Of a stretch of 60,302 nucleotides of DNA, positions 1 to 8,472 are shown piece after piece. A program made the position numbers and the translations under genes. Under the pieces are notes generated by a model. The model worked only from the letters and a program-made list of their open reading frames with translations. It had not been told where the DNA came from and did not search any database. Positions within the stretch are counted from its first letter, which is position 1; each line of letters starts with the position of its first letter. Source of the DNA: Clostridiales bacterium (lineage in GTDB: Bacteria; Bacillota; Clostridia; Lachnospirales; Lachnospiraceae); assembly GCA_012520645.1 (NCBI GenBank), contig JAAYNV010000001.1, forward strand, positions 1 through 60,302, written 5' to 3'.

Positions 1-16
1 CAGACGCAACTCTGAT

Positions 17-153
17 ATAATATCATGTGCAGTTTTGTCTGTCAAGACTTTTTTTGATTTTTTTCAAATTCTTTTTCCTGTCTCTCGACCCGGAATTTGC
101 CTCCGCTTTACGCGGTGGAATTTTATATTATCACCGACTTTTACAAATGTCAA
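17..153 (-). promoter_or_regulatory. Two tandem sigma-A promoters firing leftward off the window
   Basis: On the minus strand, TTGACA (148-153) is followed after exactly 17 bases by TAATAT (125-130). About 108 bases further on, TTGACA (40-45) is followed after 17 bases by TATTAT (17-22). Both have perfect -35 boxes and ideal spacing, and both point toward position 1. No gene starts inside the window downstream of them. Paired strong promoters of this type are typical of rRNA or tRNA operons, so I infer a stable-RNA operon just beyond the left edge. The RNA itself is not visible. Confidence 0.75.
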
Positions 154-212
154 CACTCTTTTTACATTTTTATTAAATCGGTAAATCACAATATGAAATG
201 CCCTCCGGTAAT

Positions 213-692
213 TTACATACCGGCAATCCATGCAGCAACATAATTATTGTAAAATAAAAAGAACAACCATTCATTTTCCTGCACACTTGCAAAAAGATAA
301 TTGCGCAGTCCGGCAATATCAAATGCGGTAATCAGTAAAAACACAATCCAAACAAGCAGAATACTTTCCCCTGCCCCAACGATAATACCCGCCAGATGAT
401 TCAGCCAGCTGATAACCGGGAGATTCGCAATCAGTTTCAGAGAGGTCAGAATAAAATCGATAATCTTATATGCCAGAACCACAATGACAAATCCAAGAGC
501 CGCAATGAGCATTTGCCTGTTATCCTTTTCTCTGTAGTTCTGAATCGCTGAAACAAATAAAATAATAGCAGCCAGCGCACCAACCAGACCAATCAAAGAA
601 GAAAGTTCCTTCACCATCCCTCTCTTCCATCCTTTTACGGCTCCGCCTACTATTAAAAATATGACGATAATCAAAATCAGATTTATCTGCAT
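213..692 (-). CDS. CvpA family membrane protein
   Basis: A 159-residue protein with four predicted membrane segments (about 3-20, 28-48, 60-80 and 98-125). The basic GWKRGM turn after the first segment is the usual hallmark of the CvpA/colicin V production family. The role of CvpA proteins in Firmicutes is poorly defined; in other bacteria they affect envelope integrity. It is the last gene of a minus-strand group, 11 bases downstream of a DUF5711-like gene. A short palindrome (205-223) overlaps its stop codon but has no U-tract, so a terminator there is doubtful. The family assignment rests on topology and overall sequence character, not on a catalytic motif. Confidence 0.75.
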   Translation of the reverse strand: MQINLILIIVIFLIVGGAVKGWKRGMVKELSSLIGLVGALAAIILFVSAIQNYREKDNRQMLIAALGFVIVVLAYKIIDFILTSLKLIANLPVISWLNHLAGIIVGAGESILLVWIVFLLITAFDIAGLRNYLFASVQENEWLFFLFYNNYVAAWIAGM

Positions 693-703
693 TTTACTCT
701 CCC

Positions 704-1960
704 CTATTTCAGTTCAATCGTATCTATGGAATCCGCTGTTACCAACACATATCTGTTAAATGCTGATGTAGGGATCACAGCCAGAACTCCTTTCTCAAAT
801 TGTGCAGAGAAGATATCCGCTCCTCCCACATAATGTATCAGACACTCCATTTCATCATAGATGATAACTTTATCCTTCTGAAATTTTATGTCCGTATATT
901 CTATATTAAACTTTACGGTATCAACAATTTTTCCATCCCTTCCATAGATATCCATCCGATAGGTAGTTTCTCCGGTTACATCATAATAAACAAGCGCAAT
1001 ATAATTTTCACTGTAATAAATCTTCTGTATTTCCTCTGTCAGAAGATTTTCCCATGAACTTGTCGGAATTTGTGCTCCTTCATACATCATCAGTCTGCTG
1101 TCACCTACTGCAAACGCTGTACGGTCATCCAGAAATCGCACAAACGGTACGATCGTATCCGTATAATCATAACCACCAACAAAATTATCAATTTCATTCT
1201 GTCCAACCGGTCCGAAATTATAAAATGCCACACTGGATCTCATATATCCACTTTCCACATATAGATAAGAAACCTGAACCATAAGTCCGTTTGGCGAAAT
1301 CGCTATTGAAACCGGATAACCGCTTTTCTTCATAGTGGTCTTAAAATAAGCAATCGTATTGCCCTTTGCATCAAAAAGATAGATCCATGTCACATTCCCC
1401 TCATCCAGGACAGCTGCAACCACTCCACTGGAAGAAATACAGAAGTTTCTAATTGGCATCATTGTATCAATCTGACCAACAGGACCATTGGCATCCATGA
1501 CATAGATCACACTCCCGTTATAATCTCCAAATGCCACCTTATCCCCTTCCATATCCATAATGGGACTCTGCATTTCAAAGGTCTGGTTCCATAAAACCAC
1601 CCCATCCGTATTCGTGCAGCTCACTCCGTCACGGCTGTAAGTCAGAATATTGCCGTTATACTCCATACATGCAGCATCCAGAACCTCCTTACGTTCCACA
1701 GTATCCACAATTTCATAACCGCTGTAGGTTCTGTTTTTAAGGCTTACAACAGTCGCCAATACTACAGCAGAAACCGCTATGATGATAATGACCGTCCTCA
1801 TAAAAATTCGCAGGCGGTGCTGGATAATACGCTCTGTCAGTCTTCCTGTGGTATAGGTGGTCTTGTATGTCTGCCTGTTTTTCCGTGCATTCTTTTTTGA
1901 GTTTATGTAATCTTTTAGGTTGAACATGAATCTTTTCTTTCTTTTCAGTTTGATCATCAA
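704..1960 (-). CDS. Membrane-anchored DUF5711-like beta-propeller protein
   Basis: A 418-residue protein with a basic cytoplasmic N-terminus, one membrane anchor at about 52-74 and a large extracytoplasmic part. That part is built of repeating short beta-strand units with GYDY, WNQT and DGKIVDT-like turns, suggesting a propeller of about 340 residues. I recognise it tentatively as the DUF5711 family, common in Lachnospiraceae and of unknown function. It lies between a LysM-like membrane protein and a CvpA protein, so an envelope role is likely. The start is uncertain: an alternative ATG lies about 11 codons downstream (MFNLKDYI), and neither has a strong ribosome binding site. Confidence 0.6.
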   Translation of the reverse strand: MMIKLKRKKRFMFNLKDYINSKKNARKNRQTYKTTYTTGRLTERIIQHRLRIFMRTVIIIIAVSAVVLATVVSLKNRTYSGYEIVDTVERKEVLDAACMEYNGNILTYSRDGVSCTNTDGVVLWNQTFEMQSPIMDMEGDKVAFGDYNGSVIYVMDANGPVGQIDTMMPIRNFCISSSGVVAAVLDEGNVTWIYLFDAKGNTIAYFKTTMKKSGYPVSIAISPNGLMVQVSYLYVESGYMRSSVAFYNFGPVGQNEIDNFVGGYDYTDTIVPFVRFLDDRTAFAVGDSRLMMYEGAQIPTSSWENLLTEEIQKIYYSENYIALVYYDVTGETTYRMDIYGRDGKIVDTVKFNIEYTDIKFQKDKVIIYDEMECLIHYVGGADIFSAQFEKGVLAVIPTSAFNRYVLVTADSIDTIELK

Positions 1961-1998
1961 AGGACGTGCCCTTGTTCCGACCTATAGTATAACATGTT

Positions 1999-3084
1999 TT
2001 AGTCATTGGGGAGAAGTATTTTCTGACCGACTACAATATTATTCGGATTTTGAATCTGATTCAGTTCACAGATATCTACCAACCGGGTGCTGGTACCGTA
2101 AAGCATCCGGCTGATTCCCGCCAGAGTATCACCTTCCTTTACAATATAGTATCTTTCCCCCGCATCCGGATTTTCTGCCGTTTCGTCTATCATTGAATCT
2201 TCTACAGAAATGGTATCCGGCAGGACAGTCTGTACCGCATTACTCATGGCAGGGACTGAATCTTGCCGTTCACTTTCCATCTCAATTTCTGTATCACCTT
2301 CCGTCTCACTTTCCGTCCCGGATTGTATCGGTACGGCATAAGTCTGTTCCGGCAGCCTTCTCTCCTCCATGGCAATTGCCAAATGATCGATAGAGTCTCC
2401 CATCTGCTTCATTTTATCATATTGATTCAACATAGAAATGCCGGTAATGCAGCAAAGTATCATCAACATCAGACTTGCCATGTACATCAGACTAATGATT
2501 TTATTTTGACGGATATCGCTCTGCCTTTCCTGATACAGCCTTCGGAAATCCTGTGCTGCACGATCCGATTGTTCCGATTCCCCACGTTTCAGACTGCGGC
2601 GGTACCATTCAATCAGATAATTCTGCATCGGTTCATTCTTCTCATAAAAAACAAACCATGTATCTGCTATTCTGACATATCCCTCCTCATTGGTAAAGAA
2701 AACCGGTTCTCTCTGATCATCCGGCAATATCATATGTATGGAATTTACCTCTTTTTGTATTTTCGCTATATGTTCCTCCGGTTCCGTACCCTTCTGCCAA
2801 TGTGCCTGTCCCAGCCATTCATAATCCGGAAAACAATGTGCATCCGACGGCATTCCGGCTGCGTAGACAAAGAACCATGTTTTTCCGTCCTCCTTCTCCT
2901 TTTTTCCATATAAGTCTATTAAAAGCGCATCCGTCTCACAATTGTCCTTAGCCTGCCTTAAAAAAGTGGATACATAATCCTCCACATAAATCTTTTCTTT
3001 TATGTCACCAGTAGATGCCGTGCCTTTCGAAGACACCATATCTGCCCCGCACTGTCTTACATTTTTCGGTATTTGTATTCTCAT
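1999..3084 (-). CDS. Single-pass membrane protein with C-terminal LysM domain
   Basis: The chosen ATG at 3084 (MRIQIPKN) has AAAGGAG at good spacing, so nine upstream codons of the longer reading frame are dropped, leaving 361 residues. The N-terminal ~190 residues form a domain I do not recognise. A membrane segment follows at about 194-218, then a low-complexity acidic linker rich in Glu/Ser/Thr. The last ~48 residues are a LysM module (YYIVKEGDTL ... NNIVVGQKILLP), which binds N-acetylglucosamine-containing glycans such as peptidoglycan. The topology suggests a cytoplasmic sensor or scaffold domain tied to a wall-binding module. It is the first gene of the LysM-DUF5711-CvpA group. Confidence 0.75.
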   Translation of the reverse strand: MRIQIPKNVRQCGADMVSSKGTASTGDIKEKIYVEDYVSTFLRQAKDNCETDALLIDLYGKKEKEDGKTWFFVYAAGMPSDAHCFPDYEWLGQAHWQKGTEPEEHIAKIQKEVNSIHMILPDDQREPVFFTNEEGYVRIADTWFVFYEKNEPMQNYLIEWYRRSLKRGESEQSDRAAQDFRRLYQERQSDIRQNKIISLMYMASLMLMILCCITGISMLNQYDKMKQMGDSIDHLAIAMEERRLPEQTYAVPIQSGTESETEGDTEIEMESERQDSVPAMSNAVQTVLPDTISVEDSMIDETAENPDAGERYYIVKEGDTLAGISRMLYGTSTRLVDICELNQIQNPNNIVVGQKILLPND

Positions 3085-3201
3085 ATCCTGCTCCTTTCGT
3101 AGTACCGGCACCTGACTGCCGTGCCTTCCTTATTGATTTATAACTGATTATATCTATCATGTCATCTACCATGAACTATAACAGGATACAGAACGTAAAT
3201 T

Positions 3202-3250
3202 TGCCGGATTTTGTCGTCTGCATCGCTTTTTCGCTCGACAAAATCCGGCA
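3202..3250. terminator. Perfect 15-bp inverted repeat downstream of galM
   Basis: Arms 3202-3216 and 3236-3250 are perfect reverse complements (tgccggattttgtcg and its complement) around a 19-base loop. It lies between the galM stop and the LysM gene start, in the position expected of the terminator for the pfkA-to-galM run. There is no clear U-tract on either strand, so it may instead be an RNA-stabilising or processing hairpin. Confidence 0.55.
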
Positions 3251-3308
3251 GTCTTCATACTGTCTGATATAAAATTAAGAATCGCAATAACTACCCGTGT
3301 TCCGGAAA

Positions 3309-4346
3309 CTATACGAATTGATATACCGTCGTAGAAACAAAATCCCTGCCTTCACCGTATATCGGAGACGGGAAGGACGGTTCATTGACAGCATTCGGGA
3401 AATCCTGTGTTTCCAGACACAATCCGCTTCGTTTGTCATATTCCGCGTCCGATTTTCCTGTCTGCTTTGTAATAAAATTGCCGGCATAAAACTGCACACC
3501 GGGCAGATCCGTAAACACCTTCATAATACGTCCGCTCGTTTTCTCTTCTACTGTTGCAAAATGACGGAGTTTTCCATCCCAGCAATCAATGACCCAGTTG
3601 TGGTCGTAGCCACCGCCAATCTTCAGTGCTTCAAAATCTGCATCAATTTCATCACCAATGACCTTCGGCGCCGTAAAATCCATCGGTGTACCGGCCACCG
3701 GAGCGATTTCTCCTGTCGGAATCAGACCTTCTCTAGTCGGTGTATAATTGGAACAGTTCATACTCAGAATATGATCTTCAATAGAACCCCTGCCCTGTCC
3801 CTTCAAATTAAAATAAGAATGATTTGTCATATTGAAAACTGTCTTCTTATCACTGGAACCGGCATAAGAGATTTTGATCGCATTATCTTCTGTCAGCGTA
3901 TAAGTCACAGAAATCGTCTTATTTCCCGGGAAGCCCATATCACCATCCGGGCTTTCCAGATAAAAAACGACACTCATATCACCGTCTTCTTTTGCCTCCC
4001 ACACACGTTTATGAAAACCAATTTCCTCATCACTGTGCAGATTGTTTGGTCCGTCATTGACCTTAAGTGCATATTCGGTTCCATCAATTGTAAACTTCGC
4101 ATCTGCAATCCTGTTTCCGTTCGGTCCGATCGTTGCACCGAAAAAGCAGCCGTTTACAAAATAGTCTTCCAATTTGTCGTATCCAAGACATACATCTGCC
4201 ATATTTCCATCCTTATCCGGCACAATCAGATTGACCAGAATCGCCCCGTAATTCATGACAGCAGCTTTCATTCCCCTGGAATTTTCCATCGTGAAAAGAT
4301 AGACCTCTTTTCCGTCTTTCGTCTTTCCAAATAATTCCTTCTCCAT
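3309..4346 (-). CDS. galM: Aldose 1-epimerase (galactose mutarotase)
   Basis: A 345-residue protein of normal GalM length that interconverts alpha and beta anomers of galactose and other aldoses. The GNRIADAKF region near residue 77 and the NMTNHSYFNL motif, which carries the catalytic His of this family, are present. The segment GGGYDHNWV supplies the sugar-binding Asp, and the catalytic glutamate sits in the GLCLETQDFPN block near the C-terminus. The start has a strong AGGAGGAAAGG site. It lies 24 bases downstream of recR in a housekeeping run. A galactose link is consistent with the alpha-galactosidase locus and YtfRT-type importer elsewhere in the window. Confidence 0.93.
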   Translation of the reverse strand: MEKELFGKTKDGKEVYLFTMENSRGMKAAVMNYGAILVNLIVPDKDGNMADVCLGYDKLEDYFVNGCFFGATIGPNGNRIADAKFTIDGTEYALKVNDGPNNLHSDEEIGFHKRVWEAKEDGDMSVVFYLESPDGDMGFPGNKTISVTYTLTEDNAIKISYAGSSDKKTVFNMTNHSYFNLKGQGRGSIEDHILSMNCSNYTPTREGLIPTGEIAPVAGTPMDFTAPKVIGDEIDADFEALKIGGGYDHNWVIDCWDGKLRHFATVEEKTSGRIMKVFTDLPGVQFYAGNFITKQTGKSDAEYDKRSGLCLETQDFPNAVNEPSFPSPIYGEGRDFVSTTVYQFV

Positions 4347-4370
4347 ACTTACAACCTTTCCTCCTCACAT

Positions 4371-4967
4371 TTATAGTTCTATGCGCCCTTCCAGTGCCCT
4401 AAGCAGCGTGACCTCATCTATGTACTCCAGATCGCCTCCCACCGGAACGCCGCTTGCTATTCTTGTAACCTTTACCCCGGTCGGCTTGATCAGCTTACTG
4501 ATATACATGGCTGTCGTTTCGCCCTCCAGGCTGGAGTTGGTGGCAATGATGACCTCATCCACCTCTCCCTGCAGCCGTTCCATCAATTCTTTTAACCGGA
4601 TATCTCCCGGACCTATTCCCAGCATCGGAGAAATGGCTCCGTGCAGCACATGATAAACTCCTTCGAATTTTCCGATTTTCTCATAGGCAGCAAGGTCTCT
4701 GGAATTTTCTACAACCATGATGGTCCTGTGATCCCTCTTAGGATTCGAACAGACCGGACACTCTTCTTTATCCGTCAGTGTACAGCACACCTTACAGTAG
4801 CGTACATTTTCCCGCGCCTGGACAATCGCCTCCGAAAGTCTGCGTACCCGCTCCTTCGGCATATTGATAATATGAAAGGCCAGACGCTGGGCAGACTTAC
4901 CGCCTATGCCGGGAAGCGCTGCCAGTTCATCGATTAATTTATTGATATGTCCGCTGTACAAGTCCAT
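4371..4967 (-). CDS. recR: Recombination mediator RecR
   Basis: A 198-residue protein of typical RecR size. It has an N-terminal helix-hairpin-helix region ([16 protein letters not shown], about 13-28), a four-cysteine zinc finger (CKVC ... CPVC, about 57-72) and a Toprim domain beginning [11 protein letters not shown]. RecR works with RecF/RecO to load RecA at gaps and breaks. Its ATG overlaps the ybaB stop codon (TAATG), implying translational coupling. The order dnaX-ybaB-recR is conserved across most bacteria. Confidence 0.97.
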   Translation of the reverse strand: MDLYSGHINKLIDELAALPGIGGKSAQRLAFHIINMPKERVRRLSEAIVQARENVRYCKVCCTLTDKEECPVCSNPKRDHRTIMVVENSRDLAAYEKIGKFEGVYHVLHGAISPMLGIGPGDIRLKELMERLQGEVDEVIIATNSSLEGETTAMYISKLIKPTGVKVTRIASGVPVGGDLEYIDEVTLLRALEGRIEL

Positions 4968-5320
4968 TAGAACGGAAATCCTCCGCCCAGACCGAGTCCT
5001 CCGGTCATTTTATTCATTGCCTCTGCATTTGCCTCATCTGCCTGACGCAGTGCTTCATTGGTTGCCGCCATGATCAGATCCTCCAGCATTTCAATATCGT
5101 CCGGATCCACAACCTCTTCGGATAATTTCACCTTCACGATTTCTTTCTTGCCGGTTACGGTAACCTCTACTGCTCCGCCTCCTGCTGCCGCAGTAAATTC
5201 CTTTACCTCAAGCTCCTTCTGGCTCTCCTCCATCTGACGCTGCATACGCTGTGCCTGTTTCATCAGATTGTTCATATTTCCGGGCATTCCGCCTCCCGGA
5301 AAACCTCCGCGTTTTGCCAT
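4967..5320 (-). CDS. YbaB/EbfC nucleoid-associated protein
   Basis: A 117-residue DNA-binding protein of the YbaB/EbfC family. The Gly/Met-rich N-terminus ([19 protein letters not shown]) leads into a helix and then a beta-rich core with [11 protein letters not shown] and [14 protein letters not shown], both family signatures. These proteins form tweezer-like dimers that bind DNA non-specifically. It sits between dnaX and recR with a one-base stop/start overlap into recR, the canonical arrangement. Confidence 0.96.
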   Translation of the reverse strand: MAKRGGFPGGGMPGNMNNLMKQAQRMQRQMEESQKELEVKEFTAAAGGGAVEVTVTGKKEIVKVKLSEEVVDPDDIEMLEDLIMAATNEALRQADEANAEAMNKMTGGLGLGGGFPF

Positions 5321-5440
5321 GGGTACATCCTCCTGCCTTGTTTTCTTTTTTTGATTCTTTTTCTTTCAATTCGTATTCTATTTTAACAGGTTCTCTTCAA
5401 AAAAGATACTTTTGCGTGAAAATTTCGTTCATGATCTTTT

Positions 5441-7048
5441 TTATTCTTCCTCTTCAATCTCCATATGGATGATCTGGGATAAATCTACATAATTCTGCCT
5501 GAATTCCCGCTCACCGCCGACTGTCTGGAGCGTTACCTCCACTTCCTTACCAATGCTGTTCGAAATAACAGCCTCGAGTCGTTCCTTATTCTCAGGGATC
5601 TTCATATAATCCGAAGAAAGTCCGTCCTCTAAAACCATCATCAGCTTATTATCCCCGCCAAGACTTAAGCGCGCTGACTTCATATACTGCTTCATAGGCT
5701 GTTCCAGTTCATTTACAATTCCCGCCCAGCGTCCGACTACCTCCTTTACGTCCTCCGGAATCGCCTTCGGCAGCTCGGGTTTCGTTTTCACAGCCGTACC
5801 GGATGGACTGCCGCTTCCGTTCAATGCTCCTGCTACGCCCTGAAGTCCGCCGCCATTTTGCAGAGCAGCCGCTGCATCCGCAGACATCAGCACACCACTT
5901 TCCAATTTGTCCTCCAGCTCCCGCACCCGTTCCAGCACAGAGCCTGCATCTGCTTCCATACTGGGCTTACAGAGCTTAATAATCGCAATCTCGATTAAGA
6001 TCCGTTTCTGCGAGGCATACCGGATCTGCCCGGAAAGTTCCGAAAAAATACGGATATACCGCATGATGGTATTCATATCCGCAAGTTTGGCCTCTTCCTT
6101 TAGTCGCGCCAGATTTTCACTGGACATATCTATGACATCCTCAATATCATCCGACGTTGCGGCAAGCAGGAGATTTCTCAGATACCATGTAAAATCCGAT
6201 ACAAACTGGGTCAGCTCGCGCCCCTGCATAACGATATCTTCCAACAGCTCAATGCAGTCAAGCACATTCCGTTCCAGCACATTCCGAAGCAGGGTGCTGA
6301 ATACACCGGTATCCACAGCACCGAGCACATCCAGTACCTTGTCATAGGTCAGCTCCTGCCCGAAATGAAATGCAATGCACTGATCCAGCAGACTCAAGGC
6401 ATCACGCATGGAACCATCTGCTGTTTTGGCAATATAGCGGAGTGCCTTATCTTCCACCGCTACCTGCTCGATATCCACCAGTTCCCGCATACGGTCTGCT
6501 ATCGTATCGATCGTAATCCTTTTGAAATCATAACGCTGACAACGCGAAAGAATAGTAATCGGAATCTTATGCACCTCTGTCGTCGCCAGAATAAAAATGA
6601 CGTAGGAGGGCGGTTCCTCCAGAGTTTTTAAGAGCGCATTAAAAGCTCCGATGGAAAGCATATGCACCTCGTCTATAATATAGACTTTATACTTGCCCTC
6701 CGCCGGAGAATAGGATACCTCATCCACAATTTCACGAATATTATCGACGCCGTTGTTGGAAGCGGCGTCGATTTCAATCACATTCATGCTGACCCCTGCC
6801 GCAATCGCCTTACAGGTCGCACACTCCCCGCAGGGATTCCCATCCTGCGGATTCTCACAGTTGACTGCCTTTGCAAAGATCTTCGCAATCGTCGTCTTGC
6901 CCGTTCCGCGCGTACCGCAGAACAGATAAGCGTGACCGATTCTCTCCGCCCTAATCTGGTTTTTGAGAGTCGTCACAATATGCTCCTGTCCCTTCACATC
7001 CGAAAAGCTGGCTGGACGGAACTTTCTATATAGCGCTGTATATGACAT
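5441..7048 (-). CDS. dnaX: DNA polymerase III subunit gamma/tau
   Basis: A 535-residue clamp-loader ATPase. Walker A is GTRGTGKTT near residue 45, followed by four zinc-binding cysteines (CENPQDGNPCGECATC), Walker B DEVHMLS and the sensor/arginine-finger segment ILSRCQRYDF. The C-terminal third is the tau-like region. No A6/A7 slippery run is visible in the frame, so there is no sign of the programmed frameshift that makes a short gamma form in E. coli. Its ATG lies only two bases after the pfkA stop, so expression probably depends on pfkA transcription. It starts the dnaX-ybaB-recR block. Confidence 0.97.
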   Translation of the reverse strand: MSYTALYRKFRPASFSDVKGQEHIVTTLKNQIRAERIGHAYLFCGTRGTGKTTIAKIFAKAVNCENPQDGNPCGECATCKAIAAGVSMNVIEIDAASNNGVDNIREIVDEVSYSPAEGKYKVYIIDEVHMLSIGAFNALLKTLEEPPSYVIFILATTEVHKIPITILSRCQRYDFKRITIDTIADRMRELVDIEQVAVEDKALRYIAKTADGSMRDALSLLDQCIAFHFGQELTYDKVLDVLGAVDTGVFSTLLRNVLERNVLDCIELLEDIVMQGRELTQFVSDFTWYLRNLLLAATSDDIEDVIDMSSENLARLKEEAKLADMNTIMRYIRIFSELSGQIRYASQKRILIEIAIIKLCKPSMEADAGSVLERVRELEDKLESGVLMSADAAAALQNGGGLQGVAGALNGSGSPSGTAVKTKPELPKAIPEDVKEVVGRWAGIVNELEQPMKQYMKSARLSLGGDNKLMMVLEDGLSSDYMKIPENKERLEAVISNSIGKEVEVTLQTVGGEREFRQNYVDLSQIIHMEIEEEE

Positions 7049-7050
7049 AA

Positions 7051-8124
7051 TTAATCACCAAAACTGATACCGAGCATCTTTGCTTCCTGTATAATGGAAG
7101 CATCCGGGTCTACCATTTTCAGCTTACCTGCTACCTCCTCTAACGGAACCTTTACGATTTCCCTGTTGCGGATACCGACCATAAAACCATATTCTCCGTC
7201 TAAGATCAGCTTGCCTGCCTCGGAACCGAGTCTGCTGGCAAAAACTCTGTCATAAGGACATGGACTGCCACCACGCTGTGTATGTCCAGGAACCGTAACA
7301 CGTACTTCAATACCGGTACGTTTCTGGATCTGTTCCGCAATTTCATAGGAAACACTCGGATATTTGTAGTTTTTCATCTTTTCCTTATATTCTTTTTTGG
7401 AGAGTTTGGCATCTTCCTTAGAAATTGCTCCCTCCGCCACTGCAAGAATCGTAAAATGACTTCCTCTTGCATTTCTTGCCTGAATTGCCTCCACTATCTT
7501 ATTGATATCATATGGAATTTCCGGTAACAGAATAATATCCGCTCCGCCTGCAATACCGGCATTTAAAGTCAGCCATCCTACCTTATGCCCCATAACCTCC
7601 ACGATAAAGACGCGTCCATGAGAGGATGCGGTAGTATGGATACAATCAATCGCATTGGTTGCGATATTGACTGCACTCTGGAAACCGAAAGTCATATCCG
7701 TACCCCAGAGATCATTATCAATCGTTTTAGGCAGTGTTACAACGTTCAGCCCCTCTTCCCTTAACAGATTGGCTGTCTTGTGTGTACCGTTTCCGCCAAG
7801 AATGACAAGACAGTCCAGCTTCAGCTTATAATAATTCTGCTTCATTGCCTCAACCTTATCGAGTCCGTTCTCGTCCGGTTCGCGAATCAGTTTAAAAGGA
7901 GTTCTCGATGTACCAAGAATCGTACCGCCCTTTGTCAGTATTCCCGAAAAATCCGAGTTCTGCATGATTCTGAAATTTCCGTAGATCAGACCTTTGTAAC
8001 CATCCAGAAATCCATAAATCTCCACATCCTGTGCACTGTTCATCATCGTCTTGGCAACGCCGCGCATCGCTGTATTGAGCGCCTGACAGTCACCGCCGCT
8101 TGTCAACATACCAATTCTTTTCAT
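7051..8124 (-). CDS. pfkA: 6-phosphofructokinase
   Basis: A 357-residue phosphofructokinase that phosphorylates fructose-6-phosphate in glycolysis. It carries the donor loop TSGGDCQALN, GTSRTP, the catalytic PKTIDND, IVEVMGH and PGHTQRGGSPCPYDR. Two positions differ from E. coli PfkA. The GGDG motif reads GGNG, so the Mg-binding Asp is Asn, and PGTIDND reads PKTIDND, a Lys usually linked to PPi-dependent or group III enzymes. Gly104 is retained, so ATP versus PPi use is not settled by sequence. It also has an insert rich in Lys around residue 225. AAGGAGG precedes the ATG. An inverted-repeat array lies upstream. Confidence 0.92.
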   Translation of the reverse strand: MKRIGMLTSGGDCQALNTAMRGVAKTMMNSAQDVEIYGFLDGYKGLIYGNFRIMQNSDFSGILTKGGTILGTSRTPFKLIREPDENGLDKVEAMKQNYYKLKLDCLVILGGNGTHKTANLLREEGLNVVTLPKTIDNDLWGTDMTFGFQSAVNIATNAIDCIHTTASSHGRVFIVEVMGHKVGWLTLNAGIAGGADIILLPEIPYDINKIVEAIQARNARGSHFTILAVAEGAISKEDAKLSKKEYKEKMKNYKYPSVSYEIAEQIQKRTGIEVRVTVPGHTQRGGSPCPYDRVFASRLGSEAGKLILDGEYGFMVGIRNREIVKVPLEEVAGKLKMVDPDASIIQEAKMLGISFGD

Positions 8125-8472
8125 CGATAGTCCTCCTTGTGTCTTCTCTGATAGTATTCTGCCCTTTCTGTATACGACTTAACGCTGAATACTTTGACAT
8201 TATGTCATGTGTTTTGCACACGATGCCTCCGGCGGATGCCATTGGACAGATATAATGTCTATCGACATTATATCATAACAGCAGCCTATTATTCAATTAG
8301 AAGTGCGACATGGTTTAGTCTGTGTATCACCGCTCATCCTGCTTTGTCGGATATTCCTCAGCATCCAAGAATATCAATATATAGCAAAAATAAATCTATT
8401 TAGCACAAGATTATAAAAATGGAAGATGATATATTACAAATATACTAAATAACCTATCAAGGAGGAAAAACC
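8125..8472. promoter_or_regulatory. 348-bp divergent pfkA/deoC control region with repeated GACATTAT elements
   Basis: The region holds a perfect 11-bp inverted repeat (8249-8259 / 8264-8274, gatataatgtc ... gacattatatc) and a 13-base palindrome tgacattatgtca (8195-8207). Together they contain the octamer gacattat or its complement four times. The larger repeat contains TATAAT on the minus strand (8267-8272), with a possible TTGAAT 18 bases upstream, so it overlaps a candidate pfkA -10 box and looks like an operator. The deoC side is A/T-rich and has AAGGAGG before its ATG but no convincing promoter. I see no riboswitch or small gene here. Confidence 0.5.

Noticed and set aside
3297-4334. Long plus-strand open frame (345 codons) antisense to galM
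   Set aside because: It mirrors galM exactly, has no ribosome binding site and a Cys/Arg/His-rich composition unlike a real protein; galM is certain.
5441-7048. Programmed frameshift in dnaX
   Set aside because: No A6/A7 slippery sequence with a following stem is present in the coding strand.
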